The notes: generated by a model from the sequence alone, not told the origin. DNA of 64,000 nucleotides from Neogale vison (GCF_020171115.1 NC_058096.1:212326001-212390000), one strand, 5' to 3'; numbered from the stretch's first letter, positions 1 through 11,711 are shown. Translations and numbers: made by a program.

Positions 1-845
1 TTATACCTAGACTTCCTGCCTTCTGCTCTCCCCACCCCTTGGCCCCAAAGCACCCTGAGTCTGTGCACCCCCAGGGCCTTGGCCTGTGACAGCCCCCCCT
101 TCCATGCCCATCCCACAGGGGCCTCCCTGACACCCCACCCAGGGAGCAGCCCCTCCAAGTCACTATCACATCAGCCTCCAGCTTGGTTTGTGTTGTTCTT
201 AATGAAGTTTTCATCGCAGAGGTTTTAGATTTACAGAAAATCTGCAAAGACTGTTCTGCAACACCTCTCACTCAACTTTCCCTAAAGCCACCCTCCTGCC
301 TCACTGGGACAAAATTAGGAAAGTGGAGGTGGGCTGGCATCCCTGGCTGACCCAGACCCACTCGTGTGAAGCCTCCAGTGGGTCTCATCAGGTTTGCTGT
401 ACTGGGACCCTGTCCACCATCCCCATCCGGGCCCCACCAAATAGTGGGGACTCAAGACTCACAGTGTGCTGGTCACATTGTGTCCAGCACAGGACTGTGC
501 GTGGCCACAGAACCCCCATAAGTAGTACCACGTGTCTGCCTTACCTCCCACAAGCCTGCCGCAGGCTCAGATCTTTCCAGAACAACATGTGCAGTCCCTG
601 CCTCTCAAACCCCCTTGCACTCAGGTGTGAACTGACTGGGCAAGCGGCAGCAGGCCCTGGGGTCAGAGGTATCTGATCCACGATGGATGGCCTAGAAAGC
701 ACAGCGCAGACCCTGGCCACCCTGCACTCAACGACTCCCCACCCCAAGCATTACAGATGACACCCCGAGTGTCCCTGAGTCCCCGCCACGGCTCCTTCTC
801 AGCAGATTTAAGGTATCAACAATAGTCCTACCACCTTCAGCGTCC
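1..845. other. intronic sequence without recognised gene
   Basis: No gene is supported here. A short AT-rich stretch around 190-300 resembles an old antisense L1 fragment. The remainder is GC-moderate unique sequence with only short chance open frames. Confidence 0.5.
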
Positions 846-1293
846 CAGGGCTACCGTAACAAATGACCACAAACAGCATGGCTTAAAACAGTAAGAATTT
901 ACTCTCTCACGGTTCAGGAGATGGAAGTTCAAAATCAAGGTGTGGGCACAGTTGGTTCCTTCTTGAAACTCTGAGGGAGAGTCTGTCCCAGGCCTGTCCC
1001 AGCTCCTGGTGGCTCCAGGGTTCCTGGGGTTGTGGCCATTATCTCTTCAGTCTCCACCTTCATCCTCATGTGACCTTCCCCCCTTGTGTGCCTCAAATCT
1101 CCCTCTCCTTTCTCTTATAATTGCTGTCACTGGATTCAGGACCCCCCCCAACCCGCCAATCAAGAATGATCTCATCCTGAGCTGTTTACCTACATCTGCA
1201 AAGACCCACCTGCCAATAAGGGCACATTCCCAGGTTCTGGGGTAAACACATGGACAGAGGTTTTGGAGGGATACAATTCAACCAAGACAGGCC
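846..1293 (-). mobile_element. MLT1-type (ERVL-MaLR) solo LTR, antisense
   Basis: The stretch begins GGCTACCGTAACAAATGACC and continues with the 'gcttaaaaca ... ggttcaggag' body. This is the reverse of the '...tctgttgtttaagccacccag...' end typical of MLT1-like LTRs. It ends just before a young Can-SINE. No internal viral coding sequence is present. Confidence 0.55.
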
Positions 1294-1497
1294 TTTTTTT
1301 TTTTTTTTTTTTCCAAAGATTTTATTTATTTATTTGACAGAGAGAGATCACAAATAGGCAGAGAGGCAGGCAGAGAGAGGGGGGAAGCAGGCTCCCCGCC
1401 GAGCAGAGAGCCCGATGTGGGACTCGATCCCAGGACTCTGAGATCATGACCTGAGCCAAAGGCAGAGGCTCCAACCCACTGAACCACCTAGGCGCCC
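1294..1497 (-). mobile_element. Can-SINE (tRNA-derived), minus orientation
   Basis: A T-run is followed by the reversed CT-rich body and the head complement ending in 'ccacctaggcgccc'. The element is flanked by the perfect direct repeat AAGACAGGCCTTTT (from 1284 and from 1498), a target-site duplication showing a recent, intact insertion. Confidence 0.93.
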
Positions 1498-1524
1498 AAG
1501 ACAGGCCTTTTGAGAGCAGCACCA

Positions 1525-1650
1525 GCACACGCCACTTTCCAGATGGGAAAAGCGAGACTTACTGGGCAAGGGAACTGCCTAAGGCTGTTAGCCACCCAGC
1601 TTGGGAGTGGCTGAGCAGGGCACAGACTTCACTTCTGGAACTTGACCCCT
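1525..1650 (-). repeat. MIR-like ancient SINE fragment
   Basis: The stretch contains the antisense MIR core pattern 'ccagatgggaaaa...gagac...gggcaag...ctgcctaaggct...gccacccagc'. It is heavily diverged. Confidence 0.5.
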
Positions 1651-2984
1651 GCGTGACCCTGCAAACTAGAAGGCAGCTGGACCAGAGAGTGTCAGAGGCC
1701 ATGTGGCATTAAGGATAAGAGCACACCTGCTCCCCAGGGAGCCTCCTGTCAGAGCATCACTCTGATGACAAGTCTACCACACTGATGCCATCAACACAAG
1801 TCTCTCCATACAAAGCCACTTGGGTTCCTGCCTCAGTCTGAGGACCCTTGTTTCCGGACGGGGCATCCCCACTTCTGGACACAGCCCAGGCCTAGACCAC
1901 CTCCCTCCACTACCCCACACAAAGCCCCCTCCCCGTCCCAACCTGACACCAGCCCTACGTAAACCACAGCTTCTCCAGCCTCTCCCAGCCCCACCTTGCT
2001 GATCCTCTAGCACAGTGCACATCCCCCACCTCTGTCCATGCCCACACCCTCTGCTGGCCTGCTGGACACATCCCCCACCTGCTGGTATCTCCAGCAAGGC
2101 AAAGGGGAAGCCACAAGGCTGGGCAATGGGGGATGGTGGCCCTGAAAAGGCCTGGTGTGACAAACACCCACACTTCTCCAGGGCAGCCCCCCAGTCCTCC
2201 AGGACCCTGCGCAGGGTGCAGCAACACCCCTACCTGCCAGCCCTGCCCAGTCCTCACTCTAGATGAAGCTGCCCTTGGCTCTCCCCATCCCCCCCCACCC
2301 CACCCAGCAATCGCCATGGCAACTGGCTGGCCTTCTAATGAGATTAAGGGGAACAGACCTGCTGAAGGCTGAGCTCTGTCCTCCGCAAAGCCAAGGCCAG
2401 CGTGGGGGCCATGCTACAGAGGCCCAGAGAGGAGCTGTGTGCTCCAAATGGACCTTGATTCCACCCCCGCCACCACCAAAAAAGGCGTGCATGATCTGGC
2501 CCTCTGCTCTCCACCACTAGAGCAGGTCACTGCCTCGGGGTGCTCACGCTGGCACCCCTCCCCCACTGGGTCACCCCAATGCCGTGTACCTACACAGGAT
2601 CCCCTGCTCCACAGCTCAGTGTCCAAACCCACTGGACTGAGGTCCTTCTCCTCTCATCTGTCAGCCCCACAAGGACCCTGGCACAATGGAGGGGCCTGGC
2701 ATCCACAGGGGGAACCTCTGTCAGGACAAACACACAAGTGTAGGACGTACTGAGGTGTACTGTGAGTCCCAAGCCGGGACCACTTTTCTCCCACAACCAC
2801 ATAGGACTACCTGGACGCCCTCCCCACCACTGGTAAAATGAGGCCCAAGGGAGAAGGGTCATTGCCCAAGTGCAGAGGCAAGGATTCACCTGGGAGAGGA
2901 AGGCAGAGTAAACACTCTCTGGAGAGCATTGAGCACCTGGGGCTCTGAGGGAGACAGCTGGGCATGCACAGGTACCCGACCAGG
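1651..2984. other. unique intronic sequence, no gene seen
   Basis: This is GC-rich, C-rich-strand unique sequence. Several open frames occur on both strands, but none has a recognisable domain, and they overlap one another as expected for CpG-poor GC-rich DNA. Confidence 0.5.
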
Positions 2985-3672
2985 AAGGTCCGTGATGGCT
3001 TTTTCTGTCCTTCTCAACTTATTCATCGAAGTAAGAGTCACATAACAGAAAAGTGCACCTTTTCCGTGTGTACGGTTCAGTGGCACACAGTACGCATGCA
3101 GTGTTAGTTGCCACCATCCCCTCTGTCCAGGTCCAGAACATTTCCAGCACCCCAAAAGGAGACCCCATTCCCATCAATAGCCCCATCCCCCTGCCCCTGG
3201 CAATCACCACCCTGCCTTCAGTCTCTACAGATCTGCCTATTCTAAACTTGTCACCTAAATGGAATCACATGTGACCCTTTATGACAGGCTTCTCTCACAC
3301 AGCATGACTTTTTTTGTTTGTTTTCTTAAAGTAATCTCCACACCCAACGTGGGGCTCGAACTCATCACCCCAAGATCAAGAGTCACGTGCTCTACCACCT
3401 GAGCCAACCAGGTGCTCCTCTCTCAGAACCACGTTTTTAAGGTTTATCCACATTGTAGCATGTGTCGGGGATCTGCTCCTTTTTGTGGCTGAGTAATACT
3501 GCATCGTAGGGCTGGACCACATTTTGCTTACCGGTTCAGCTGCTGATGGACATTTGGGCTGGTTCTGCCCTTTGGCAATGGTGACCAGTGCTGCTGCGAT
3601 GGAACAGGCAAGTACCAGTATCTGTTTGAGTCCCTGTCCTCAAATCTCTGGGTAAACGGCTAGGAGTGAACG
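2985..3672 (-). mobile_element. old L1 3' end, antisense, interrupted by a SINE
   Basis: It shows the antisense L1 3' pattern: 'agagtcacataacagaaaagtgcacc', 'cagatctgcctattctaaacttgtc', 'tggctgagtaatactgcatcgt'. A Can-SINE-like element at 3309-3418 interrupts it. There is no intact ORF. Confidence 0.75.
3309..3418 (-). mobile_element. older short tRNA-derived SINE, minus orientation
   Basis: It has a T-rich tail complement, then 'gtaatctccacacccaacgtggggctcgaactc', then 'gagccaaccaggtgctcc'. This is the tRNA-like head without the CT-rich body of the younger copies. Confidence 0.75.
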
Positions 3673-3679
3673 AGGGAAT

Positions 3680-3791
3680 GAACTGCCCAGCATGGAGCCC
3701 AATGCAGGACTCGAACTCGCCACCCTGAGACCAACACCAGAGCTGAGATCAAGAGTTGGATGCTTCACCGACTGAGCCACCCAGGCGTCCC
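3680..3791 (-). mobile_element. truncated older tRNA-derived SINE, minus orientation
   Basis: It ends with 'gactgagccacccaggcgtccc' and contains the box-B-like 'ggactcgaactcgcc'. The tail is missing. Confidence 0.7.
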
Positions 3792-3830
3792 TGTTATTGT
3801 TTTACCGTCATATCTAAAAACCCATCACCT

Positions 3831-4012
3831 TGGGGTGCCAGGGAGGCTCAGTAGGCGAAGCATCTGCCTTCTGCTCAGGTCATAATCCCGGGATCCTGGG
3901 ATTGAGCCCCACACTGGGCTCCCTGCTCAGCGGGGAGCCTGCTTCTCCCTCTGCCTGCTCCCACTGCTTGTGCTCTCTCTCTCCGACAAGTAAGTAAAAT
4001 CTTAAAAAAATA
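3831..4012 (+). mobile_element. Can-SINE, plus orientation
   Basis: It has the head 'tggggtgccagggaggctcag', a CT-rich body and an A-rich tail. The flanking near-duplicates AAAAACCCATCACCT and AAAAACCCATCTCCT form a slightly mutated target-site duplication. Confidence 0.88.
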
Positions 4013-4156
4013 AAAACCCATCTCCTCGGCTAAGTCCGGGCTGATTCACACCTATGCTTCCTTCCAGGAGCTTTCTAGATCTCAGAGTCAGCTCTTTGGT
4101 ACACTGTGAGTTAATTCTGAAGTCCCTCGCTGCCCTAGTCCCCCCTCGCTGGCGGT

Positions 4157-4193
4157 CCCCCCCCCCCACCCCACCCCCCCCCCCCCCCCCCCC
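4157..4193. repeat. poly-C tract
   Basis: A 37-base nearly pure C run carries two A interruptions. The minus (gene-sense) strand is a G-run able to form G-quadruplex structure. Its length in the assembly should be treated with caution. Confidence 0.9.
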
Positions 4194-4720
4194 GCTGGCG
4201 GCCTGAGAGGGCTCTGCTGGGAGGAGCACCCGGCTGACCCCGCGGAAGTGTGCTGGTACGCTGGAGTGGCTCATCTAGCGTCCGCTGAGCGCGGGAGGGA
4301 ATACTGAATGAATGAGGGAATGAATGAAAGCGTCATAGGCGTGTGGCCGAGCGTGGATTCCAGGCTGAGTCACCCCTGCCCCCGGCCCCCCGGCCGACTG
4401 AGACACTCCCCAGCTGCCTCCTCACTCGTTCCCAAAGTGTAAATACAGAACCAGATACACAAACACCGAGTGCGCCTCGGAATGCCTTTAATCAGGCTCC
4501 GTTGCCGCTGCCAAATTCCCAGCCCCGGCTGAATCAGAGGGTCCTCTGTGAGCACGTTCTGCTTCCCTTGTTGGTGGCGGCTGTTGAGCACAGACGTTCC
4601 GGCTGGGATGTGTGAAGGGTCCCTCGGGGCCTGAGCATAGCACAGCTGGCTCACGGGGGCCTCTTTCCCTGTGAACGAGACCCCGGCCCTGCCAGCCGGC
4701 TGCAAGCCAAACCTGGGTGG
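4194..4720. promoter_or_regulatory. candidate GC-rich intronic regulatory segment
   Basis: This is repeat-poor, CpG-containing sequence. It follows the poly-C tract and a short GAAT repeat at 4302-4327, and includes an AP-1-type TGAGTCA near 4366. No coding function is evident. A regulatory role is inference only. Confidence 0.3.
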
Positions 4721-4739
4721 GGACTTGCAGCAGCTCTGG

Positions 4740-4860
4740 GATGGGGAGACACAGCTTCACCTCCATTTTACAAGGGGGGGAAACTGAAACACTGAGGGAC
4801 AACAGGCTTGCCCTGAGGTCACTCGGTGACAGGAGGGGGCCTCAGTTACAATCCAAGGAC
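4740..4860 (-). repeat. MIR-like fragment
   Basis: 'cctccattttacaagg...gaaactgaaacactgag...cttgccctgaggtcac' follows the antisense MIR core. Confidence 0.6.
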
Positions 4861-4929
4861 TTTCTCCAGCGAGGCCCACAAGGTCCTTTCAAATGCTCTG
4901 CTTTCTGCCTCTGGGCCCCTGCACCCAAC

Positions 4930-5040
4930 TCATTCTTTTTCTGGAAACTTCCATGGAGCTCCTTCTCATCATTTAGGTTTCAGCTCAAACATCACCTCCT
5001 TAAGAAGCTCTCCTCAACCCCCTCCTTCTAAAATAACCCT
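4930..5040 (+). repeat. L2 3'-region fragment
   Basis: 'ctccttctcatcatttaggt' followed by 'cagctcaaacatcacctcct' matches the characteristic L2 3' region. Confidence 0.65.
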
Positions 5041-5046
5041 CTGTAT

Positions 5047-5412
5047 TCACTCTGGCCGCCCCAACAAAATGCCACAGACTGGGCGGCTTGAACGACACTA
5101 TTTCTCCAGTTCCGGAAGCTAGAAGTCCGAGACCAGGGTGCCGTCCCTGTAAGAGCCCTCCTGCTGGCTTGCAGAAAGCCACCTTCTCCGTGTCCTCATG
5201 TGGCCTTTCCGGGTGGTGCGTGCGGGTGGAGAGGATGCTCTCTCCTCGCTCTCCCTCTTCTCATAAGGATGACTGTCCTAGCAGATCAGGACCCCACCCT
5301 TATGACCCCAATGCACCCTCGTCACCTCCTCCGCACACCCTGTCTCCACACACCGGCAGGCTGGTGATTAAGGCTTCCACGTAGGAATCTGGGGGACACG
5401 CTTCAGTGCACG
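5047..5412 (-). mobile_element. MLT1-type LTR, antisense
   Basis: The pattern is 'ccaacaaaatgccacagactgg', then 'tccgtgtcctcatgtggcc', then 'cataaggatgactgtcct', then 'aatctgggggacacgcttcagtg'. This is the order seen in antisense MLT1 LTRs. Confidence 0.6.
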
Positions 5413-5944
5413 ACACCCTCTCACAGATATGCTGCCTGCCGGTGTCTGTCTGGCAGGCCGGCCTGTCCTCACAGGCCCCTGTGATCACCTCAGGGACCAG
5501 AGCCTACCTCCAGGTAGTGACCCCTGGAATGGGAAACCTCAGGCTGAGTCCTCTGGGAACACTCCTTGCTAGCCAGTCCCAGACAAAGCCCGGGGACCCC
5601 GGAAGTATCCCAGCAGGAGCCCCCAGGATGCAAGGGTGCGGCGGCCTATGAGGTGCCCGGGGCCTGGCCCTGGAGAGCCCCAGGGTCAGTGAGGTGAGAA
5701 TGACAAACAGCGCATGCTCCCCTGGGGCTGCCAGGCTAGCGAGCCATGATGGTGGGAAATCAGGGGCACCACTGCCCCAATATAAAACGACGCTGCTACT
5801 CGCCTGGGCTATGGGCTGGCACAGGGGGGAGAGTACCCAGAGAGCAGCTCAGGCGGCTGCGAGGGTGTGTGACAGAGCAGGAACAGCCTGAGGTGGATCA
5901 GCTCAGCCCCTGCACTGGGCTGGCCAGTGCCCCCCAGATTCACA
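5413..5944. other. unique intronic sequence, no gene seen
   Basis: No repeat, gene or clear regulatory structure was recognised here. Confidence 0.4.
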
Positions 5945-6478
5945 CCCAAGCAGAACCTCAGAATGGGACCTTGTCCGGAAAGAGAGTTTTTGCAAATGAA
6001 ATTAGTTAAGACTCTTGAGATGAGATCATCCTGGTTTTAAAGAGGTTCCTAAACCCTAATTACCGCTGTCCTTATAAGAAGGGGACACAGAGGGGCACCT
6101 GGTTGGCTCAGTCAGTAGAGCACGCCACTCAGACTTGGGGTGGTAAGTTCGAGCCCCACACTGGGTGTGGAGATTACTTTTAAAAAAACACTCTTTAAAA
6201 GATAAGAAGACACAGAGACACGAAAAAGGCCACGTGAAGATGGAGGCAGAGATCGGGGTGATGTAGCCACAAGACAAGAAACCCCAAAGGTTATTGGAAG
6301 CCTCAAGAAACTGGGAAAGAGGCCTGGGACAGGCCCCTGCAGGGGCCCCAGAAGGATCCAATGCTGCCCACACCCCGATCTCTGACTTCTGTTGTCTGGA
6401 ACTGTGAGAGAACAGATTTCTGTCATTTTAGGCCTCCCAGCTGACGGTTCTTTGCTGTGGCAGCCACAGGAAATGAAC
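5945..6478 (+). mobile_element. MLT1-type LTR, plus, interrupted by a SINE
   Basis: It contains 'gcaaatgaaattagttaaga', 'gtccttataagaagggga', 'aaggccacgtgaagatggag' and 'ggaactgtgagagaacagat', in LTR order. A short SINE at 6091-6190 splits it. Confidence 0.6.
6091..6190 (+). mobile_element. short tRNA-derived SINE inside an LTR
   Basis: The head 'ggggcacctggttggctcag' is followed by 'gttcgagccccacactgggt' and a short A-tail. The flanks AAGAAGGGGACACAGAG and AAGAAGACACAGAG look like a decayed target-site duplication. Confidence 0.8.
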
Positions 6479-7724
6479 CGCTGCAGAGTCCATGGGGGTC
6501 CAGGGGAAGGCAGGGCCACTCAGAGCCAAGCTTGGGGCAAGAGGGGACCCGAAAATTAAACAGTGGGGGAAAGCCGACCATGGGGACCCACAAAGAATGA
6601 GCTAGGAAGGGACCAGGCAGAGGGAACAGCAGGGGCAGAAGTGAAGGCCCAGGGAGAGAGGGAGGACGGACAAGGCCAGGCCAGCTCTGATGGGCACGCA
6701 CTGCAGAGGGGCAGGCTGGGCAGTGCTGGGCCCAGACCAGGGCAGCATGCGGGATAGTGACTCGGGGGCTGGAAACACCACAGTGGGCTCACCAGCCAAG
6801 GGAGTCTCGGCACATCAGCAGCAGCGAGAGGGCCCATCCCCAAAACACAACTCCCTGTTAGGTCATGGGAGACTCCATCCATGACCTCATGCCAACCCCA
6901 GCCCCAGGTCCTGGGGACTGCAAGAGGTGGAGTGAGGAGAATGTGGGGTCTCACAGAAAACACAGCTCAGCCCTGGCTCATGTGCCTCCTGCCTGCGTGA
7001 GGGCACCACAGCCTACAGGCCTGGGGTGGGATCTGGTGAGCTGGGCCTGGGCGGCACGACCCCTCCCATTCCCTCACCCACATACCGATTGCAGGGTCGC
7101 AGCACATCGTTGTTGGACCCCAGGGGGCTACGCACAGCAGGCCGGGGGCGGGGGGGTCTAGCATTCATGCACCCGCCTCTGCACTGTATAAGCCCAGGCA
7201 GGCCCGGAGGAGGCGTGAGGGCCCCAAGTGGGAGACGGGGCAGTACTTGACAGGGTCCATACGTGGCTCAAAAGCAAAGCCCAGCGCCACCAGCACAGCC
7301 AACAACAGATGCAGGCCGCCTTCTGCTGTCATCTGCTGGAGGCCACGGACAACCCACACTGCTCCGGCGGCTTTTTACATTCCCCTATCTGCTCCCCCTA
7401 GTTCCACGTCACGGTGGCCATGGAAGAGGAAGCCGACTGGCCCACAGGGGCAGGGTGACCGACACCCGAGAGGCACCCCACCCCCCATCCGTCTGAGTGC
7501 CGGTTCCCACAGCACAGCCGAGCATGTTCGCTGCTGGCCAGCGTCCCCTGAGACAGGCAGCCGGCCCCGGCACACATCAAGGCCCCGTCCAAAGGTCCAG
7601 GGGCAGCTGGCTTCACCTGTGACTTCTGGAAGCTCTCCCAGCCTCTGCGAGAGGCTCTGGGGAGGCCACAGGGCTGGAGGACTCATGGCCAGGGGGCCTC
7701 AAGAAGGAGGCAAATGGCATCAAG
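6479..7724. other. unique GC-rich intronic sequence, no gene seen
   Basis: No recognisable repeat or gene was seen. Numerous overlapping open frames on both strands reflect GC content. Confidence 0.4.
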
Positions 7725-7990
7725 TCAACTTCTAAAGACCAGGCTTAAACAAGTCACTTCGAGCTGCTGGTTATGACTACGTCCTAGTGTGACTTGCTTT
7801 CGGGAGCCGATAAGATCTAGATCGCTGATATTTTTAAGTCTAAACCATTTGGGCCCTGCAGCTCTTTCCGGGTTTTGCTCCCCCACCACCCATTCTACAC
7901 AGCTAATCAAGCTGAAAAAGCCTGGGAATAAAGTGCGGGACAAAGTCAATCAAGTTCCTCACCTCATAACAAAAACAAAGAGCCAGAAAG
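7725..7990. promoter_or_regulatory. candidate conserved non-coding element
   Basis: This AT-rich, repeat-free island sits in otherwise GC-rich DNA. It contains GATAAG near 7809, AGCTAATCAAGCTG near 7901 and AAAGTCAATCAAG near 7940, which are GATA- and homeodomain/PBX-like words. Its function is inference. Confidence 0.3.
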
Positions 7991-8105
7991 AGGGAGAGGG
8001 GTGAGGACAGGGTGGGCGGCAGGGCACCGGGAAACGGGAGCTTCTCCAAGGGCAGGGATCCTGACCCCAGAGGCTCTCTGTCCACTCCCGCTGTTGGGCA
8101 CTCAA

Positions 8106-8547
8106 CAAGTTTCCTGGGGCTGCCGTGACAGAGGACCACACGCCAGAGGGATTCAAACAACAGTAATGTATTCCCTCAGCAGGCCAGAGGCCAGACAACT
8201 GAAATCAAGGTGTGGCAGGGCTGGACCCTTCCGGAGGCCTGTCGGAGAATCTATCCAGGCCTCTCTCCTGGCTTCTGGAGGCTCTCAGCAGTTCCGTGGT
8301 GTCCCTGGGCTTGTGGATGCCTCATTCTGACGCCTACCTCTACATTCACACAGCCTTCTGCCTGTGTGTCTCGGTGCTGCCTTCTTGTGAGGACACCAGT
8401 CTCTGGACTAAGGTCTCGCCCTACTCGAGGTCGACCTCACACTGACTTGATGACACCTGAAAGACCTTATTTCCAAAAAGGTCACATTTGCAGGTTCTGG
8501 TTGGACACAAATCTGGGGGGCAGGGGACACTCTTCAACCCATCATAG
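8106..8547 (-). mobile_element. MLT1-type LTR, antisense
   Basis: 'ctggggctgccgtgacagag' starts the element. 'cttgtgaggacaccag' and 'aaaaggtcacatttgcaggt' follow in the expected antisense LTR order. Confidence 0.6.
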
Positions 8548-8769
8548 TCACCCCATCTGTGTCGCCACGGACCTCCTGCCAAGAACCTCCCACGACGGCA
8601 GCACCCTCTGGCTCAAGCCCCCGGGTTTCTCCTGCAGCCAATCCTTGGGCCTCTCCGGCAGTGCCCACCCCTCCTGAACCTCCGTTTCTTCCGCTGGTCA
8701 GCGGAGGGTAGAGGGGTAAAGGTGGGTGGCATGTGGACCCACCTGGCACCCATTAGCCACCGCAGAAAC

Positions 8770-8950
8770 AACTGGGACCCTGCCAGACAGGTGGCCGGCA
8801 GCATCTGGAGAGTCATTTGGCAGGGTCTGTAGGGAGCCTGAACAACGTTCCTGCCCTCTGACCCAGTAATTCCACTTCTGGGAAGCTCTCCTGAGGGAGA
8901 TCATCCAAAATGCGGATTTATGCACAAAGATGTTCCTGCACCGTCAGTCC
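8770..8950 (+). mobile_element. old L1 fragment
   Basis: 'gacccagtaattccacttct' and 'cacaaagatgttcctgcacc' are signature words of L1 3' regions, here in plus orientation. Confidence 0.7.
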
Positions 8951-9488
8951 TCAGAGCAAGGAGCTAAACTGTGCTGCAGGACCGAGCCAGGCCAGGGCGG
9001 AGCCTCCACTCAGGAGAAGAGACGACATATGCCTCCATGGAGGGAAGGCCCCCTCTGCAAAGATCTGTCACTGCAGGCACAGGCAGCCCTAGGATAAGGC
9101 CAGGCCATTCCCTTTCCAGGGATGTCCCCAAGTGGGTTAGACACTGGAGTTGGGGGGGATTGAAGGTGGGGGAGCAGGGTGGCCAGCGGCCCCATAAATG
9201 CCCCTTGGGACAGGAGAGAAATTCTCCAGAACACAGGAAGGGCTGTGGAGAACCATATAACTGGAGTGACCAAGGCCACCTGAGCTCAAAGGAGGGCCCA
9301 ACACTCCATGTTATCCCCTCCAGGCCAGAGGCTGACATAAACCCGAGCACAGGCCACTGCAATGATCTGGACAGTGAGGGGTTCTGTGAGAATGGGGAGG
9401 GCTCCCCAAAGACCCTGGGGAGGGACAGCCCACTTGGATGGTGCTGGGGAAGGGGGATGCTCAGGGTGCAGACACCACACAGAGTTGG
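8951..9488. other. unique intronic sequence, no gene seen
   Basis: No repeat, gene or clear regulatory structure was recognised here. Confidence 0.4.
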
Positions 9489-9687
9489 TTTTTTTTTTTT
9501 TTTTTAAAGATTTTATTTATTTTATTTGACAGAGATTACAAGTAGGCAGAGAGGCAGGCAGAGAGAGAGGAGGAAGCAGGCTCCCTGCTGAGCAGAGAGC
9601 CCGATGTGGGGCTTGATCCCAGGACCCTGGGATCATGACCTGAGCCGAAGGCAGAGGCTTTAACCCACTGAGCCACCCAGGCGCCCC
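9489..9687 (-). mobile_element. young Can-SINE, minus, nested at the tail of an older copy
   Basis: The full-length body ends in 'gccacccaggcgcccc'. It lies directly against a second minus-orientation SINE, consistent with insertion into the A-rich tail of the older element. Confidence 0.92.
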
Positions 9688-9690
9688 TGG

Positions 9691-9894
9691 TTTTTTGTTT
9701 TTTAAGATTTTATTATTTATTTGACAGAGAGAGACACAGCAAGAGAGGGAACACAAGCAGGGAGAGTGCGAGAGGGAGAAGCAGGCTTCCCACCGAGCAG
9801 GGTGCCTGATGGCAGGGCTCGAGCCCAGGACCCCGGGATCCTGACCTGAACAGAAAGCAGATGCTTAATTAAGACTGAGCCACCCAGGTGCCCC
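9691..9894 (-). mobile_element. older Can-SINE, minus orientation
   Basis: A more diverged body ends 'gagccacccaggtgcccc'. The outer flanks CACACAGAGTT (near 9476) and CCACAGAGTTT (near 9902) resemble the old target-site duplication enclosing both SINEs. Confidence 0.88.
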
Positions 9895-10189
9895 ATGAGG
9901 CCCCACAGAGTTTAGAGAGGAGATTCCCCCTACTCAGGCCAAGGGGTCAGGGGAGTGGCAGGTGTGTGATCCCACATATGGACAGCAGGTCACAGACATC
10001 ACCCTGGTATACTCAAGACAGAGGGGCCTCCCCAGCTCCGGAGAGGCCCCTCCAAAAAGGGCACGAGGTTGGGAGGGGCAGGTAACCATGGTGAGGCAAA
10101 CGGGGTGGGGGGTGGGCAGGCAACAGGGTCCCTGTCACAGGGGTGTCACTGAAGCACTCAAGGTGGGTCAACTCAGGTACGTGCAGTGG

Positions 10190-10830
10190 GTTCACGCAAG
10201 CCCTGGAAAACTCATGTCCTCATCCTCACCCCTAGAACCTGTGACTGACCTTATTTAGAAACAGGGTCTTTGCAGATGTAAATTAAGATAAGTATATTAG
10301 AGGGGCGCCTGGGTGGCTCAGTGGGTTAAAGCCTCTGCCTTCGGCTTGGGTCATGATCCCAGGGTTCTGGGATTGAGCCCCGCATCGGGCTCTCTGTTCA
10401 GCGTGGGGCCTGCTTCCTCCTCTCTCTCTGTCTGCCTCTCTGCCTGCTTGTGACCTCTGTCTGTCAAATAAATAAAATAAATAAAATCTTAAAAAAAAAA
10501 AAAAAAAGGTAAGTATATTAGAAAGAAGAAATCTTCCTGTGTTTGCGGGGTGGGCCCTCAATCCAAAGACAAGTGTCCTTCTAAGGGCGCACAGGGACAA
10601 GGCCATGTGGAGATGGAAGCAGAGATTGGGCTCACTCGGTACAAGCCAGGAACTACCAGCACCCCCAGGAGCTGTAAGAGACCCGGAAGTATCCTCCTCC
10701 AGAGCCCTCGAGATGGCGTGGCCCTGTGACACCCTGAGTTCAGATATCTGGCCTCCAGATGGTGGGATAACAAACTTCTGCTGTTGTAAGCCCCCAGCGT
10801 GTCCCTCGTTATAGCAGCCCTGAGACACGC
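10190..10830 (+). mobile_element. MLT1-type LTR, plus, interrupted by a SINE
   Basis: The LTR words are 'ggtctttgcagatgtaaatt', 'gacaagtgtccttctaaggg', 'ggccatgtggagatggaagc', 'tctggcctccagatggtggg' and 'cttctgctgttgtaagcccc'. A Can-SINE at 10302-10507 splits it. Confidence 0.6.
10302..10507 (+). mobile_element. young Can-SINE, plus orientation
   Basis: It is full length with a 3' A-run. The target-site duplication AAGTATATTAG is present on both sides (from 10290 and from 10510). Confidence 0.94.
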
Positions 10831-11711
10831 ACAGGCATGGTGCCCCTAAGCCAGGACACGGGCTGCCATCTCCCCTGCCCGGGGAAGCTGAGGCCAGGTG
10901 GGTAGGCCCTGAAGCCCAACCTCATACCAGGAAACCCAACCCCCCCAAACACAGACAGCACCTCGTTACCTCTTCCTTTTAACGTGAACATGAAATTGAC
11001 ATCCCGCAAGCACAAAAAACAACATACCTCCGCCCCAGCCCGAGACCTAACGGCTGTCACTGTCGCGTCGTCTTGGCCTCCACAAAGAGGGGGCCCCGAG
11101 GAGGCTGCCGGTGACCTGTGTTTGCACCACACTTCCCTCCACATGATGCGGGAGGTCACGACTGTTGATGCACTGACTCATGCCTGGCCTTCCAGGGGCT
11201 CTGAGGCAATGGCGGCCAGCGGGCAACCCTCTCCGTCCATCTGGGCCCTGCAGCCCTCCTGCTTAGAAAACTCCCCCTTCCCTCTGGCTTAGAAGGGTTC
11301 ATGGCTCTTTAGGCATCCCCACCCCCAAAGGGCCCCAAGGCAGGAAACACCAAACAGATAAGCACATGCCCTAGAGTTCCCCACAGGGTCCCCCAGCCAG
11401 CAGGCACCAAGCCCATTGCTGGGAACGCCGCCCTGAAGTGGCCACAGCCACAAACATCTGACATGTTAAACTGTGTCACGTTAAAACTGTCATGTTAAAC
11501 TGGAGTGTGGTGGTGCTACATGTCCCGAGGCTGGGCGGCCCCACGGCCCCACAGTGCTCTGTACCTGCTGGCCTTAGGAAGACGGACACTCACCCTTCCC
11601 AGGGCCTCTTGCATCCACACCTGGCTCCCAGGTACTTCCTGAGCACTGGCTTCAGGAGCAGGAACACCAGGGCAGACAGGGACAGATATGGTGGGGAGGC
11701 TGAAGGTCAGG
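10831..11711. other. unique intronic sequence, no gene seen
   Basis: Unique GC-moderate sequence. No gene, RNA gene or repeat family was recognised. Confidence 0.4.
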
